Shown here piece after piece: positions 1-8,472 of a stretch of DNA of 64,000 nucleotides. Source of the stretch: Brevibacterium sp. RIT 803 (lineage in GTDB: Bacteria; Actinomycetota; Actinomycetes; Actinomycetales; Brevibacteriaceae); contig NZ_JAFEMW010000003.1 of NCBI RefSeq assembly GCF_016892625.1, positions 62,001 to 126,000 on the forward strand, in the 5' to 3' direction. The notes under the pieces were generated by a model. The model searched no databases, had not been told where the DNA came from, and was given only the letters and a program-made list of their open reading frames with translations. The stretch's first letter is position 1. Each line of letters begins with the position of its first letter. The position numbers and the translations under genes were made by a program.

Positions 1-372
1 CGCGCCGGCAGCACGACCCAGGGCGTTGAGCGCGCGCAGGAAACCGCGATTGATCTCATGCTTCCACGGGATCGGACCGGCTCCGCGCCATCCGGCGGCA
101 CGCAGCGAATCGAGGCCCCGGTGGTAGCCGACGCGAGCATAGGCGTAGGCGTCCACGAGGCGGCCCTCGCTGTGTGCTTCATCGGCCAGGATCGCCCAGG
201 CCAGGGATGAGGCGGGCAGGCTGGCAACGATGTCGATGGGCTCTTCGCCGGCGTCGAGGCGTTTCTTGGCTTCAACGTCCGCGTGGTCATCGGGCAGGTA
301 GGTCGGCTGGGGGCCGAGCTGCGCGGCGTCGAGGTTCCCGATGTGCGATGGGTTGCCGATGGGCTGTGTCAT
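1..372 (-). CDS. DUF3151 family protein (partial, C-terminus outside window)
   Basis: This is the N-terminal 124 codons of a protein read leftwards off the window edge, starting with ATG at 372. It shows the features of the actinobacterial DUF3151 family: an N-terminal NLDAAQLGPQPTYLP stretch, then ASLAWAILADEAHSEGR-like and VDAYAYARVGYHRGLD segments, and a closing PWKHEINRGFLRALNALG block. The family has no established biochemical role that I know of. It lies downstream of the GDPD-like and glycosyltransferase genes on the same strand, separated by 34 bases. The gene is cut by the window edge, not visibly broken. Confidence 0.85.
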   Translation of the reverse strand, partial: MTQPIGNPSHIGNLDAAQLGPQPTYLPDDHADVEAKKRLDAGEEPIDIVASLPASSLAWAILADEAHSEGRLVDAYAYARVGYHRGLDSLRAAGWRGAGPIPWKHEINRGFLRALNALGRAAGA

Positions 373-406
373 GTCATCTCCTGATCATTGATCTGGTGCA
401 GGGTTG

Positions 407-1333
407 TCAGTTGGACTTCACTTCTGAGGGCTGGATGGAATACGGGTTGGTGCTCAGGGCTCCATAGATCCCAGCGTCGGCAAGTTCCTTGAGCTGCTTC
501 TCGTCCTTGACTCCGGTGGCCCAGACCTTGAGATCCGACCCGGTCCATTGTGCCGCCGTCGCCGCGTCCACGGCAATCATGGTGTATCCCGAAGAGGACA
601 AGGACTCCGTTGCGGATGCCGTCGGATCACCGGTGAACATCACGGCAACCTCGGCGTCGGATGCGGCCTTTGCGACCTCGGCATCATCGGTGCGCACGAT
701 GGTCGAATCGGCGATGTCCGCCTCGGCGATCTTCTGCAGCACTGGGGTCGCCACCTCGGGTGATTCGACCAGGGGCATGAGCACGGTGGCTCCAGCCATC
801 TCATCGACCATCTGGTCCCAGGTGATGGGCTCACCGGGTGCGGTGTTCTTGCGCGGAGGCGTGATGTCCTGGCCGAGGAATGAATCGCGATCCAGCGAGG
901 CCAGGTCCTCCTTGAGCTCCATCGCCTTGGGCGCGGACTTCGGATCCGCGGCGACGATGGTGCCATCGCCCAGTTCCGACAGGGTCGGTGCGGGCAGGTA
1001 ACCGAACTTCGCATTCTCGGTGAAGGCGAATGCGGAATTCGCCGGGTAGACCTCGGAACCGCCGTCGAGGGCGGCGACCGCGGGCTTGTTGAGCGAGTCC
1101 ACGGTCAGGTGGTCCTTGCTGCTGAACATGTTGAACCCGAGGACGGCGACGACCGCGATGACGACGATGATGCCAGCCCACAGCGGTGCGTTGAACTTCT
1201 TCGGTGCCGGACGCTCGGGCACCGGAGCGCGTCCGGTCTCGAACGGCTCGTCGGCAGGCTGTAAGCTGCCTGCTTGTGCGCGAGTGTTCTGCTCGCGTTC
1301 ACTGCGACCGTAGCGACGATTCTTCTTGCTCAA
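407..1333 (-). CDS. Membrane-anchored, degenerate GDPD-like protein
   Basis: This 308-residue protein has a basic N-terminal cytoplasmic segment (about 1-55), one transmembrane helix near residues 60-80 (LWAGIIVVIAVVAVLGFNMF) and an extracytoplasmic domain. The C-terminal pattern, in which a predicted strand (DLKVWATGV) is followed by DEKQLKELADAGIYGALSTNPY, resembles the end of a glycerophosphodiester phosphodiesterase TIM barrel. The family's usual HRG and metal-binding ExE motifs are not apparent, so catalysis is doubtful. I chose the TTG start at 1333 because it overlaps the stop of the upstream glycosyltransferase gene as TTGA, which implies translational coupling. The longer open frame to 1549 lies inside that gene and is not real. 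Function is unknown; a cell-envelope role with the glycosyltransferase is inferred. Confidence 0.7.
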   Translation of the reverse strand: MSKKNRRYGRSEREQNTRAQAGSLQPADEPFETGRAPVPERPAPKKFNAPLWAGIIVVIAVVAVLGFNMFSSKDHLTVDSLNKPAVAALDGGSEVYPANSAFAFTENAKFGYLPAPTLSELGDGTIVAADPKSAPKAMELKEDLASLDRDSFLGQDITPPRKNTAPGEPITWDQMVDEMAGATVLMPLVESPEVATPVLQKIAEADIADSTIVRTDDAEVAKAASDAEVAVMFTGDPTASATESLSSSGYTMIAVDAATAAQWTGSDLKVWATGVKDEKQLKELADAGIYGALSTNPYSIQPSEVKSN

Positions 1334-2409
1334 CGACTGCCGTCTTTCGTCGATCCAGCGCCGGTGACCAGGCCCCGCAGGAATCCGGCACCCCAGCACA
1401 GGTGCATGGTGGGCAGGATGAGACCGAACCAGGCGCGTTCGCGTCGCCCGCAGTCCTGAGCCGCCGAGGCAGTCGCGAGGATTGCCGACACGTACCCCAG
1501 GCTGGGCACATGAACCAGAGAGGTGAAGCGGCGCAGGAATTTCGGCCATGTCTTCGTGCGCCCCGTGAGCTGCAGGAGGGCTTCGATGACGCTGGCGGCC
1601 ATCCCGAGGACCAGTATCGGCGGCGCAAAGTAGCGCAGCGAGTTGGCCGACCCGTAGCGACGGATGAGTTCAGCGCGCCAGATGCCGGTGGCCCAGAACT
1701 GCTGGGAGATCTTCGACCAGGAATCCCGCGGCCAATAGGTGACTTCCATATTCGGGTTGAACCAGATGCGCCCGCCTGCGGTGCGGATGCGCAGGTTGAG
1801 TTCCCAGTCCTGTCCGCGTTTGATGCCTTCGTCGAACCCGCCGAGGTGGTCGAAGACCTCACGACGGTAGACACCGAGGTAGGCCGACTCGGCCTCGCCC
1901 GCTTCGTCTCCGGAATGGTAGGCAGGACCGCCGAGGCCGACGGGTGACATGTAGGCCCGGGCCACTGCCTTCTGGAAGGAGGTGCGTCCGCGGGCGAGCA
2001 TGAGTCCCCCGCAGTTCGCGGCCTGCGTCTGGCGCAGGGTGTCGATGGCCTGCTCGGTGTAGTCGGTGCGCAGCCCGGAGTGTGCGTCCACGCGGATGAT
2101 GACCGGATGATGAGTCGCGGCGATGGCCAGGTTGAGGCCGATCGGCGTAGCCGCCTGGGGATTGTCAACGGTCTGGATCCTCGGATCGTTGGCCGCCATG
2201 TCCGCGATGATGCGGTTCGTGTCATCGGTCGAGGGCCCGAGGGCGAGGACGATTTCCTTGTCTCCCTCGTAGTCTTGGGCCAGGATCGTGGTGATCGCTT
2301 TGGCGATGTGCTCGGCCTCATTGAGGACCGGCATGATGAAGGAGACACCGGGGCGTTCGGCCAGTGGCGGCAGACCCTCCGGCGTCAGGATCTCAAGAGT
2401 TTTCGACAC
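1330..2409 (-). CDS. Glycosyltransferase family 2
   Basis: This 359-residue protein begins with a GT-A fold: FIMPVLNEAEHIAKAI near residue 25 is the nucleotide-sugar-binding strand, RVDAHSG supplies the metal-binding Asp-x-Asp equivalent (DAH), and GQDWELNLR (about residue 200) supplies the ED/QDWE catalytic-base region. A hydrophobic C-terminal segment (about 260-350) suggests membrane association. It would transfer a sugar to a lipid, polyprenol or envelope glycan; donor and acceptor cannot be read from the sequence. It is the first gene of a two-gene unit with the coupled GDPD-like protein and diverges from the sialic-acid transporter gene. Confidence 0.85.
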   Translation of the reverse strand: MSKTLEILTPEGLPPLAERPGVSFIMPVLNEAEHIAKAITTILAQDYEGDKEIVLALGPSTDDTNRIIADMAANDPRIQTVDNPQAATPIGLNLAIAATHHPVIIRVDAHSGLRTDYTEQAIDTLRQTQAANCGGLMLARGRTSFQKAVARAYMSPVGLGGPAYHSGDEAGEAESAYLGVYRREVFDHLGGFDEGIKRGQDWELNLRIRTAGGRIWFNPNMEVTYWPRDSWSKISQQFWATGIWRAELIRRYGSANSLRYFAPPILVLGMAASVIEALLQLTGRTKTWPKFLRRFTSLVHVPSLGYVSAILATASAAQDCGRRERAWFGLILPTMHLCWGAGFLRGLVTGAGSTKDGSR

Positions 2410-2482
2410 GCCTCCAATCTTCCCACACGCCCACCGTCTCGGTCTTGAGGGGTTGCTCAGGAGCGGCGGTGAGCATCAAGGC

Positions 2483-2512
2483 TTGTGCGCCTGCCTACAT
2501 TCAGCGTAGATT
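2483..2512 (+). promoter_or_regulatory. Candidate promoter for the nan operon
   Basis: TTGTGC (2483-2488) and TAGATT (2507-2512) are separated by 18 bases and would start transcription near 2519. That places the 18-bp palindrome at 2524-2541 just downstream of the start, a typical repressor position. This is motif matching only. Confidence 0.35.
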
Positions 2513-2523
2513 GGCAACATAGG

Positions 2524-2541
2524 ACATCAGACGTCTTATGT
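2524..2541. promoter_or_regulatory. Operator of the nan regulator, site 1
   Basis: ACATCAGACGTCTTATGT is an imperfect palindrome 55 bases before the transporter start. It matches 13 of 18 positions with the site at 8344-8361 upstream of the GntR regulator gene. The same motif before both arms of the locus makes it the likely binding site of that regulator. Confidence 0.65.
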
Positions 2542-2596
2542 ATCAATCGGGATCTGCATCGACGCGTTCCCGTTCGGACTCACGTGAGGAGGGAGC

Positions 2597-4189
2597 ATGG
2601 ACGCTCCGGGACTCGGCGGCCTGAACTGGGCCGTGATCATCATCTATCTGCTGGCAACGCTGGGAATCGGGGTCTGGTTCACCCGCAAGGCGAGCGCCGG
2701 AACCGACTCCTTCTTCAAAGCCAACGGCCGCATCCCGGCCTGGGCGGCAGGCTTCAGCATCTATGCGACGACGTTGTCTGCCATCACCTACATGTCCACA
2801 CCTGAGCAGGCCTTCCTCACCGACTGGTCCTACGCGGCCGGCAATGTCGCCATCTTCGCGATCGTGCCGCTCCTCGTCCTGTTCTACATCCCCTTCTTCC
2901 GCAAACTCGACGTCACCACCGCCTACGAGTACCTCGAGGAACGCTTCGGCCCCACCATCCGTGTTCTCGGATCGGTCCTCTTCGTGCTCTTCCACATCGG
3001 ACGTGTGGCCATCGTCGTCTATCTGCCGACACTGGCCATCAGCTCGGTGACCAGTATCAGCCCTGTGCTCGTTGCCGCCGCGGTCGGCGTCCTCTCCGTC
3101 GTCTACACCTTCCTCGGCGGTATCGAAGGCGTCATCTGGTCCGACGTGGTCCAAGGGATCATTCTCCTCGTCGGCGCAGCCGTGATTCTCATCTTCGGTA
3201 TCGCCGCCCTCGATGGGGGTCTGGCCACAGTGGCCGCTGACGCGGCAGCAGACGACAAGTTCATCTCGGCCGACAATTGGAAGTTCGGCGGAGCAGCGGC
3301 TGCCATCCCGATCGTCTTCCTCGGTTCCGTGTTCAACAACCTCCACCAGTACACCGCCAGCCAGGACGTGGTGCAGCGCTATCAGACGACCGACTCTCCC
3401 AAGAGCACGATCCGGTCCCTGATCGTCAACGGGTTCCTCGCGCTGCTGACCATTCCTCTGTTCTACGGAATCGGCACCGTCCTCTACAGCTACTACCAGC
3501 ACGCCGAGGCTCTGCCTTCCGGATTCAACACCTCGGCACTGGTGCCCTACTTCGCCGTCACCGCACTGCCGGCAGGCATCTCAGGTCTGCTCATCGCCGC
3601 GATCTTCGCGGCCGCACAGTCGACGATCTCGTCGAGCCTGAATTCGATCTCCGCCTGCGTCACCGTCGACATCAGGGATCGGTTCTTCCCGCCCAAGAAC
3701 GGCCCGGCACGAACAGGCGTCGGCTTCTCCCGACTGGTCATTGTCATCGTCGGAGCGATCTCGGTCGGGGTCGCCCTCTACCTGTCCGCGACCGATCAGG
3801 CCCAGACCTGGGACCTCTTCCTGTCCATCACCGGACTCTTCGGGGTTCCCCTCGCCGGTGTCTTCGCTCTCGGCATCTTCACCACACGAGCCAACAGCGC
3901 CGGAGTGCTCAGCGGACTGGTACTCGGTGCCGCCGTCGCCTGGTACGTCCAGGACGTCGCGGGTCTGACACCTTTCGCAGTCTCGGCCGTGGCCTTCGTC
4001 GGCGCCGTCGTCTTCGGCTACATCATCTCCCTGTTCACCGGGTCGCAGAACCGTCGCGCCGTCCACGACGTGACGGCCCTGACGATCTACGGCAAACGTG
4101 ACCAGTACACACGTCGCATCCCAACCTCCCCGACGACAACCTCGGCGGGGGACAGCAACAGCATCAAGCAAGGACAGACCAATGAGTGA
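2597..4189 (+). CDS. nanT: Sodium:solute symporter, predicted sialic-acid transporter
   Basis: This 530-residue polytopic protein of the SSS family has 13 or so hydrophobic segments starting at residue 8 (LNWAVIIIYLLATLGIGVWF). The family signature follows: DSFFKANGRIPAWAAGFS and the ATTLSAITYMSTP stretch near residues 50-75. SSS proteins couple Na+ to uptake of small solutes, and some actinobacterial and enterobacterial members carry N-acetylneuraminate. The substrate is assigned from context, because the next three genes are lyase, kinase and epimerase of sialic-acid catabolism. The ATG follows GGAGGGAGC. The end overlaps the next gene by 8 bases, so the genes are probably coupled. The usual name nanT covers unrelated transporter families. 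Confidence 0.8.
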   Translation: MDAPGLGGLNWAVIIIYLLATLGIGVWFTRKASAGTDSFFKANGRIPAWAAGFSIYATTLSAITYMSTPEQAFLTDWSYAAGNVAIFAIVPLLVLFYIPFFRKLDVTTAYEYLEERFGPTIRVLGSVLFVLFHIGRVAIVVYLPTLAISSVTSISPVLVAAAVGVLSVVYTFLGGIEGVIWSDVVQGIILLVGAAVILIFGIAALDGGLATVAADAAADDKFISADNWKFGGAAAAIPIVFLGSVFNNLHQYTASQDVVQRYQTTDSPKSTIRSLIVNGFLALLTIPLFYGIGTVLYSYYQHAEALPSGFNTSALVPYFAVTALPAGISGLLIAAIFAAAQSTISSSLNSISACVTVDIRDRFFPPKNGPARTGVGFSRLVIVIVGAISVGVALYLSATDQAQTWDLFLSITGLFGVPLAGVFALGIFTTRANSAGVLSGLVLGAAVAWYVQDVAGLTPFAVSAVAFVGAVVFGYIISLFTGSQNRRAVHDVTALTIYGKRDQYTRRIPTSPTTTSAGDSNSIKQGQTNE

Positions 4190-5099
4190 ATTCCACGGCA
4201 TCATCCCCCCACTGCTGACTCCACGCACCGAAAGCGGAGAGCTGGACCGCGAGAGCACTTCGGCCCTCGTCGATCATCTCGTTGACGGCGGGGTCCACAA
4301 CATCTTCGTTCTCGGCTCCTCCGGTGAGGTGCCCTACCTCACCGCGAGCGAACGCGACCAGGTGCTCGAAACCGCGCTCGAAGCTGCCGACGGTCGGGTC
4401 CCGATTCTGGTCGGCATCAGCGAGCAGACGACCGGTCGCGTACTCGACGAGGCCAAGCGACTGCTCTCGATCGGCGGAGACGCCGCCGTGGTCACCACCC
4501 CCTTCTACGCCCTCTCCGATGCCGCCGAGATCGAGCAGCACTTCCGCACGGTCGCCGAACGCCTCGACGTTCCGGTCTTCGCCTACGACGTCCCCGTGCG
4601 CACCCACTCCAAACTGCCCCATGACGTCACCGTGCGCCTCGCCCGCGAGGACGTGCTGGCCGGAGTCAAGGATTCTTCGGCCGATGACGTGTCCTTCCGT
4701 CGCCTGCTCATCGAGACCAAGGATCTGCCCGACTTCGCGGTCTTCACCGGCCACGAGGTGGTCGCCGACGGTGCGCTCCTCGGCGGCGCCGCCGGCATCG
4801 TCCCAGGTCTGGGCAATGTTGACCCAGCCGGATACGTTCGCCTCTTCGACGCCGCCCGAGCCGGTGATTGGAACGCAGTCGCAGCCGAACAGGACCGCTT
4901 GGCCCGACTGTTCCAGATCACAGCTGCGCCCACCCCTGGACGCGTCTCCCCCGGCGCCGCCGGCCTCGGCGCATTCAAAACGGCCCTGGCGCTTATGGGC
5001 GTCATCGCCTCCAACCGCATGGCCGAACCGATGCTCGCACTCGATGCAGAGGAGACCAACCGCGTCAGGGAGGTCATCTCCGCCGAGGGGCTTCTGTGA
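4182..5099 (+). CDS. nanA: N-acetylneuraminate lyase-like protein (DapA/NanA superfamily)
   Basis: This 305-residue TIM-barrel protein of the DHDPS/NAL superfamily would cleave N-acetylneuraminate to N-acetylmannosamine and pyruvate. Visible marks are GSSGEVPYLT (pyruvate-carboxylate binding, about residue 45), the YDVPVRT segment with the catalytic Tyr, and GVKDSS (about residue 162) with the Schiff-base Lys. Length is normal for the family (about 290-305). The motifs alone do not separate sialate lyase from other aldolases of the superfamily; the neighbours nanK and nanE make that choice. It overlaps the transporter by 8 bases and the kinase by 4 (GTGA). Confidence 0.8.
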   Translation: MSEFHGIIPPLLTPRTESGELDRESTSALVDHLVDGGVHNIFVLGSSGEVPYLTASERDQVLETALEAADGRVPILVGISEQTTGRVLDEAKRLLSIGGDAAVVTTPFYALSDAAEIEQHFRTVAERLDVPVFAYDVPVRTHSKLPHDVTVRLAREDVLAGVKDSSADDVSFRRLLIETKDLPDFAVFTGHEVVADGALLGGAAGIVPGLGNVDPAGYVRLFDAARAGDWNAVAAEQDRLARLFQITAAPTPGRVSPGAAGLGAFKTALALMGVIASNRMAEPMLALDAEETNRVREVISAEGLL

Positions 5100-6118
5100 C
5101 CTCAGCTGCCATCGTCGCCGTCGATGTCGGAGGCACGAAGATCCGTGCCGGTTCCGTCATCGACGGGGTCTTGGACCACCTCCGGGAGGTGCCGACGCCC
5201 GCAGCCGCTGGTGCCCACGCCATCCTCGACTCCATCGCCGAGGTGGTTCGCGGGGTCATCCGTGACACCGAGGTATCGTCTGTGAGTGGTCCCGCCCCCG
5301 CCTGGAAGGTGGGCATCGGGTCCGCCGGAGTCATCGATCCCGAATCGGGAACCGTCGTCTCGGCCACGGACTCCCTGACTGGTTGGGCCGGGACCGCGTT
5401 GACGTCCGAGGTCACGGAGCGTCTTAGGGTCGAGACTCGAGCCGTCAACGATGTCCATGCTCATGCGCTCGGGGAGGCACTGTCCGGTGCCGCCCGCGGA
5501 ACCCGAAGCTCGCTGCTCGTGGCCGCCGGAACGGGCATCGGTGGCGGATTCATCACGGACAACCGACTGCTCACCGGCCGCCATTGCGCGGCGGGCCACA
5601 TCGGTCACGTTCCGGTCGCCGCCGCGCAGGGCCTGTCCTGCCCCTGCGGGGGCCGGGGGCACCTTGAAGCGATCGCCTCCGGGCCGGCTGTGCTCTCGGC
5701 TTACCGTCGAGCAGTCGCCGAACGAGGCCCGAGTGGGTCACGGGTGACCACGACGCGTAAGTTGGCCGAACTCGCCCGTTCCGGGGACGCACCGGCTCAA
5801 CGTGCGTTCGAGCAGGCTGGCCGAGCCCTGGGCACTGCCCTGGGCGGTGTGGCCAATGTGCTGTCCCCCGAGGTCATCGTCATCGGCGGCGGCCTTTCGG
5901 GAGCCGGTGAACTGTGGTGGACCCCGCTGCGCGAGGCGTTTGCGGCCGAACTCATTCCCGCCGTTCGCGGGCTGCCCCTTCGCCCGGCACAATTGGGACA
6001 GGATGCTGCTCTCATCGGCGCGGCGAGCCTGTGGTCGACCGGCCGCGGACCCGGCAGAGACACCCATAGTAGGGACACCCACGGAACCACGATGACCAGC
6101 AGCGAGGAGCCTCAGTGA
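5096..6118 (+). CDS. nanK: ROK-family N-acetylmannosamine kinase
   Basis: This 340-residue ROK kinase would phosphorylate ManNAc to ManNAc-6-P. It shows VDVGGTK (ATP phosphate loop) near the N-terminus, the catalytic Asp in VNDVHAHALGE (about residue 120), AAGTGIGGG, and the ROK zinc site near HIGHVPV..CPCGGRGHLEA. The third ligand position is His where CxCGxxGC proteins have Cys. The GTG start at 5096 overlaps the lyase stop as GTGA. Its placement between lyase and NanE is the usual nan order. A GlcNAc or glucose kinase of the same family is the alternative. Confidence 0.82.
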   Translation: MTSAAIVAVDVGGTKIRAGSVIDGVLDHLREVPTPAAAGAHAILDSIAEVVRGVIRDTEVSSVSGPAPAWKVGIGSAGVIDPESGTVVSATDSLTGWAGTALTSEVTERLRVETRAVNDVHAHALGEALSGAARGTRSSLLVAAGTGIGGGFITDNRLLTGRHCAAGHIGHVPVAAAQGLSCPCGGRGHLEAIASGPAVLSAYRRAVAERGPSGSRVTTTRKLAELARSGDAPAQRAFEQAGRALGTALGGVANVLSPEVIVIGGGLSGAGELWWTPLREAFAAELIPAVRGLPLRPAQLGQDAALIGAASLWSTGRGPGRDTHSRDTHGTTMTSSEEPQ

Positions 6119-6807
6119 TGTTGACCAAGCAGGAGATCGTCGATTCCCTCCGCGGAGGTCTCATCGTCTCGGCCCAGGCCTACCCGGGTGAGCCCATGCG
6201 TGATCCTCGAACGATGGCTCAGGTCGCGGCTTCCGCTGTGCGCGGCGGTGCGGCTGCCGTGCGCATCCAAGGCATCAGTGACATCCAGGCCACCCGGTCC
6301 GCCGTGGAGACTCCGATCATCGGGCTGTGGAAGGACGGTTCCTCCGACGTCGTCATCACGCCGACCTTCCAGCACGCGCACGCCGTGGCTCTGGCCGGCG
6401 CTCAGGTGGTCGCCCTCGATGGCACTCGCCGAGCACGCCCGGACGGACTGAACCTTGCCCAGACCATCACACGCCTGCATGAGGAGACGAACGCTCTGGT
6501 CATGGCCGATTGCGGCAGTCTCGAGGATGCACGTGCCGCGGCCGCCGCCGGTGCTGACTTCATCGGCACCACTCTGGCCGGGTACTCGGGTGAGCGCCCG
6601 CCGACGACCGGTCCTGATCTTGAGCTTGTGCGTGAGATCTGTGAGGCAGATCTGGGACCGATGCTTGTCGCCGAGGGCCGCATCCATTCCCCGGCTGATG
6701 CTGCGGCGACCTTGGCCGCCGGTGCCCAAGCCGTGGTCGTGGGCACAGCGATCACGCACCCGACGACGATCACGTCCTGGTTCGTCGACGCCTGCCAGGA
6801 TCGCTGA
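6118..6807 (+). CDS. nanE: N-acetylmannosamine-6-phosphate 2-epimerase
   Basis: This 229-residue protein is a clear NanE-family TIM barrel: GGLIVSAQAYPGEPMRDP at the start, AVRIQGISDI, PIIGLWKD, ALDGTRRARPDG (about 95-110), and AEGRIHSP plus VVVGTAITHP at the phosphate-binding end. It converts ManNAc-6-P to GlcNAc-6-P. GAGGAG lies at the right distance from the ATG at 6118, which overlaps the kinase stop by one base. A GTG one codon earlier is possible. It is the last gene of the four-gene plus-strand operon. Confidence 0.92.
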   Translation: MLTKQEIVDSLRGGLIVSAQAYPGEPMRDPRTMAQVAASAVRGGAAAVRIQGISDIQATRSAVETPIIGLWKDGSSDVVITPTFQHAHAVALAGAQVVALDGTRRARPDGLNLAQTITRLHEETNALVMADCGSLEDARAAAAAGADFIGTTLAGYSGERPPTTGPDLELVREICEADLGPMLVAEGRIHSPADAAATLAAGAQAVVVGTAITHPTTITSWFVDACQDR

Positions 6808-6841
6808 CGGCAGGACCTGAGCTCAGAGCCTCTGCCCGTCG
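6807..6841. terminator. Possible bidirectional terminator between nanE and nagB
   Basis: An imperfect inverted repeat spans the 15-base gap and the two gene ends: GACGGCAG on the left pairs with CTGCCCGTC on the right around a central CTGAGCTCAG. There is no T-run. Convergent transcription makes a terminator here plausible. Confidence 0.35.
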
Positions 6842-7605
6842 AGCTTGCTTGCGTAGGTGTGTCGGTAATAGTCGCCCAGCTGCAGTCGAGACGCGGCCTC
6901 GTCGTCGACGAGGATCGTGACATGGGGATGCATCTGCAGCACGGTGGCCGGCCACATCGATGAGACCGGACCTTCGACCATCTGGTGCACTGCCTCTGCC
7001 TTGTGACCCCCGGTAGCGATGAGCACGAGGTGACGGGCTTCGAGAATCGTTCCCAAGCCCTGAGTCAGACAGTGCTGCGGGACTGCGTCGATATCATCAT
7101 CGAAGAAGCGAGCATTGTCGATCCGCGTCTGCCGGGCCAAGGTCTTCACCCGCGTCCGTGAGGACAGGGACGATCCGGGTTCATTGAAGGCGAGGTGGCC
7201 ATCGGTGCCGATGCCGAGGATCTGCAGGTCGACTCCCCCAGCCTCGGCGATGGCACGGTCATAGTCAGCCGCGGCCGCACCGAGGTCTTCAGCCGTCCCA
7301 TCCGGGCCCTGCACCGCCCCCTCGGCGAAGTCCACACGGGAGACGAACTCGGCGTCGATCACGTTGCGGTAGCACTGCGGATGCGAGGCCGGCAGCCCCA
7401 CATACTCGTCGAGCATGAAGCCGCGAACCCCGGCGAACGAGAGTCCGTCCTGCTCGTGACGCTGCGTCAGCTCATCGTAGACGCTGAGCGGACTCGATCC
7501 GGTTGCCAGGCCCAGTACGGGTGAAGGCTCCTCGCGAACAAGACGCTCGATTGCGTCGGCGACGAGAGTGGACAGCTCGTGTTCAGGGGCGATGATGACT
7601 TCCAT
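6823..7605 (-). CDS. nagB: Glucosamine-6-phosphate deaminase
   Basis: This 260-residue enzyme converts GlcN-6-P to fructose-6-P and ammonia. The family marks are GLATGSSPLSVYDEL (phosphate loop, about 36-50), FMLDEYVGLP (catalytic Asp) and GIGTDGHLAFNEPG with the catalytic Asp, His and Glu (about 130-145). Length is that of compact bacterial NagB. It follows the GntR regulator gene by 13 bases on the minus strand and converges on nanE, completing the route except for deacetylation: no nagA is present in this window, so GlcNAc-6-P deacetylase must be elsewhere. Confidence 0.93.
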   Translation of the reverse strand: MEVIIAPEHELSTLVADAIERLVREEPSPVLGLATGSSPLSVYDELTQRHEQDGLSFAGVRGFMLDEYVGLPASHPQCYRNVIDAEFVSRVDFAEGAVQGPDGTAEDLGAAAADYDRAIAEAGGVDLQILGIGTDGHLAFNEPGSSLSSRTRVKTLARQTRIDNARFFDDDIDAVPQHCLTQGLGTILEARHLVLIATGGHKAEAVHQMVEGPVSSMWPATVLQMHPHVTILVDDEAASRLQLGDYYRHTYASKLDGQRL

Positions 7606-7618
7606 CAGTTCTCTTCTC

Positions 7619-8302
7619 TCAAACGACGTCGCGGTCGAGGGCTCGGGCAATCGGGTCATAGTGGACTGTGATCGCAGCGTGAAAGGCCCCGACATCTCCA
7701 TTTTGGGCTGCCTCGAGCATCTGACCGTGCGCTTGTGCGGTCTGTTCCAGATCGGCGGCCACTGCGACGTTGAGCCGGGGAAGCACTGCCGTGTGCACGT
7801 CCCAGAAGGCAGCGACGAGCTGGCCGACGAGCGAATTGTCCAAGGCCGACAGCAGCCCCGTGTGGAATGCCCGATCCTGCTGGGGAAACGAGCGCCCCTC
7901 CTTGGCCATGGCGACCATGTCATCGACCAGCGCTGAGAGCTCAGGGTTCGTAGTGCCTTGGAGACTTCTCACTATCGCCTCGGACATTCCGAAGTCGAGG
8001 GCCCGGCGGACTTCGACGACGTCCCGCAGGGCGCGCAGGTCATCGCCGGGACTGAGCACTCCGCGGAAGACCAGTGCCTCGACGAGCGCGTCGAGGGACA
8101 TCTCGCCGACATAGGTTCCGTGCCCGTGCCGGACGTCGACGATGTCGAGTGTCGACAGCTTGCGGATGGCTTCCCTGATATTCGATCGGGAGACGCCGAG
8201 GCGGTCGCACAGTTCCCCTTCGGTGGGCAGGAGATCGCCGGGCCTGAGCCCATCGGAGAGAATAAGATCCTTGATCCGATCAGATGTCGTTGCCTTCGCC
8301 AT
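7619..8302 (-). CDS. nanR: GntR/FadR-type regulator of the nan locus
   Basis: This 227-residue regulator has an N-terminal winged helix (DRIKDLILSDGLRPGDLLPTE, then SRSNIREAIRKLSTL near residues 40-55) and a C-terminal FCD domain with helical segments and metal-type His residues (RAFHTGLL). I prefer the ATG at 8302, which is preceded by GGAGGG at 7 bases; a GTG at 8329 would add nine residues but lacks a comparable site. FCD regulators usually repress catabolic genes until a sugar or acid ligand binds. The shared 18-bp palindrome before this gene and before the transporter gene is its likely operator, implying autoregulation. The ligand (sialic acid or a phospho-sugar) is inferred. Confidence 0.82.
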   Translation of the reverse strand: MAKATTSDRIKDLILSDGLRPGDLLPTEGELCDRLGVSRSNIREAIRKLSTLDIVDVRHGHGTYVGEMSLDALVEALVFRGVLSPGDDLRALRDVVEVRRALDFGMSEAIVRSLQGTTNPELSALVDDMVAMAKEGRSFPQQDRAFHTGLLSALDNSLVGQLVAAFWDVHTAVLPRLNVAVAADLEQTAQAHGQMLEAAQNGDVGAFHAAITVHYDPIARALDRDVV

Positions 8303-8343
8303 CCTCGCCCTCCACAGATCGATTAGCACCGGACCTCCATTAT

Positions 8344-8361
8344 ACGTCTGACATCAGATGT
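8344..8361. promoter_or_regulatory. Operator of the nan regulator, site 2
   Basis: ACGTCTGACATCAGATGT lies 41 bases upstream of the regulator start. It matches 13 of 18 positions of the site at 2524-2541, with both outer ends (AC and ATGT) kept. Confidence 0.6.
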
Positions 8362-8472
8362 ACTGCCACCGATTGATTTTGAGAACCCTGACACAGGACC
8401 CGCCGTTGTCACTAGAGTGGTCAGCAACAGATGTTGTCCGAAGCACCGCACCTACCCAAGCTCGGAGGAGCC

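Noticed and set aside
174..467. Plus-strand open frame over the DUF3151 gene end
   Set aside because: Arg-rich, low-complexity product lying antisense to a recognised gene with normal coding bias; a shadow frame.
1334..1549. N-terminal extension of the GDPD-like protein
   Set aside because: It lies inside the glycosyltransferase gene, encodes no conserved sequence, and the TTGA overlap gives a natural start at 1333.
2543..3502. Long minus-strand frame opposite the sialic-acid transporter gene
   Set aside because: Asp/Glu/Gly-rich composition typical of antisense frames in high-GC genes; the plus strand encodes a clear SSS transporter.
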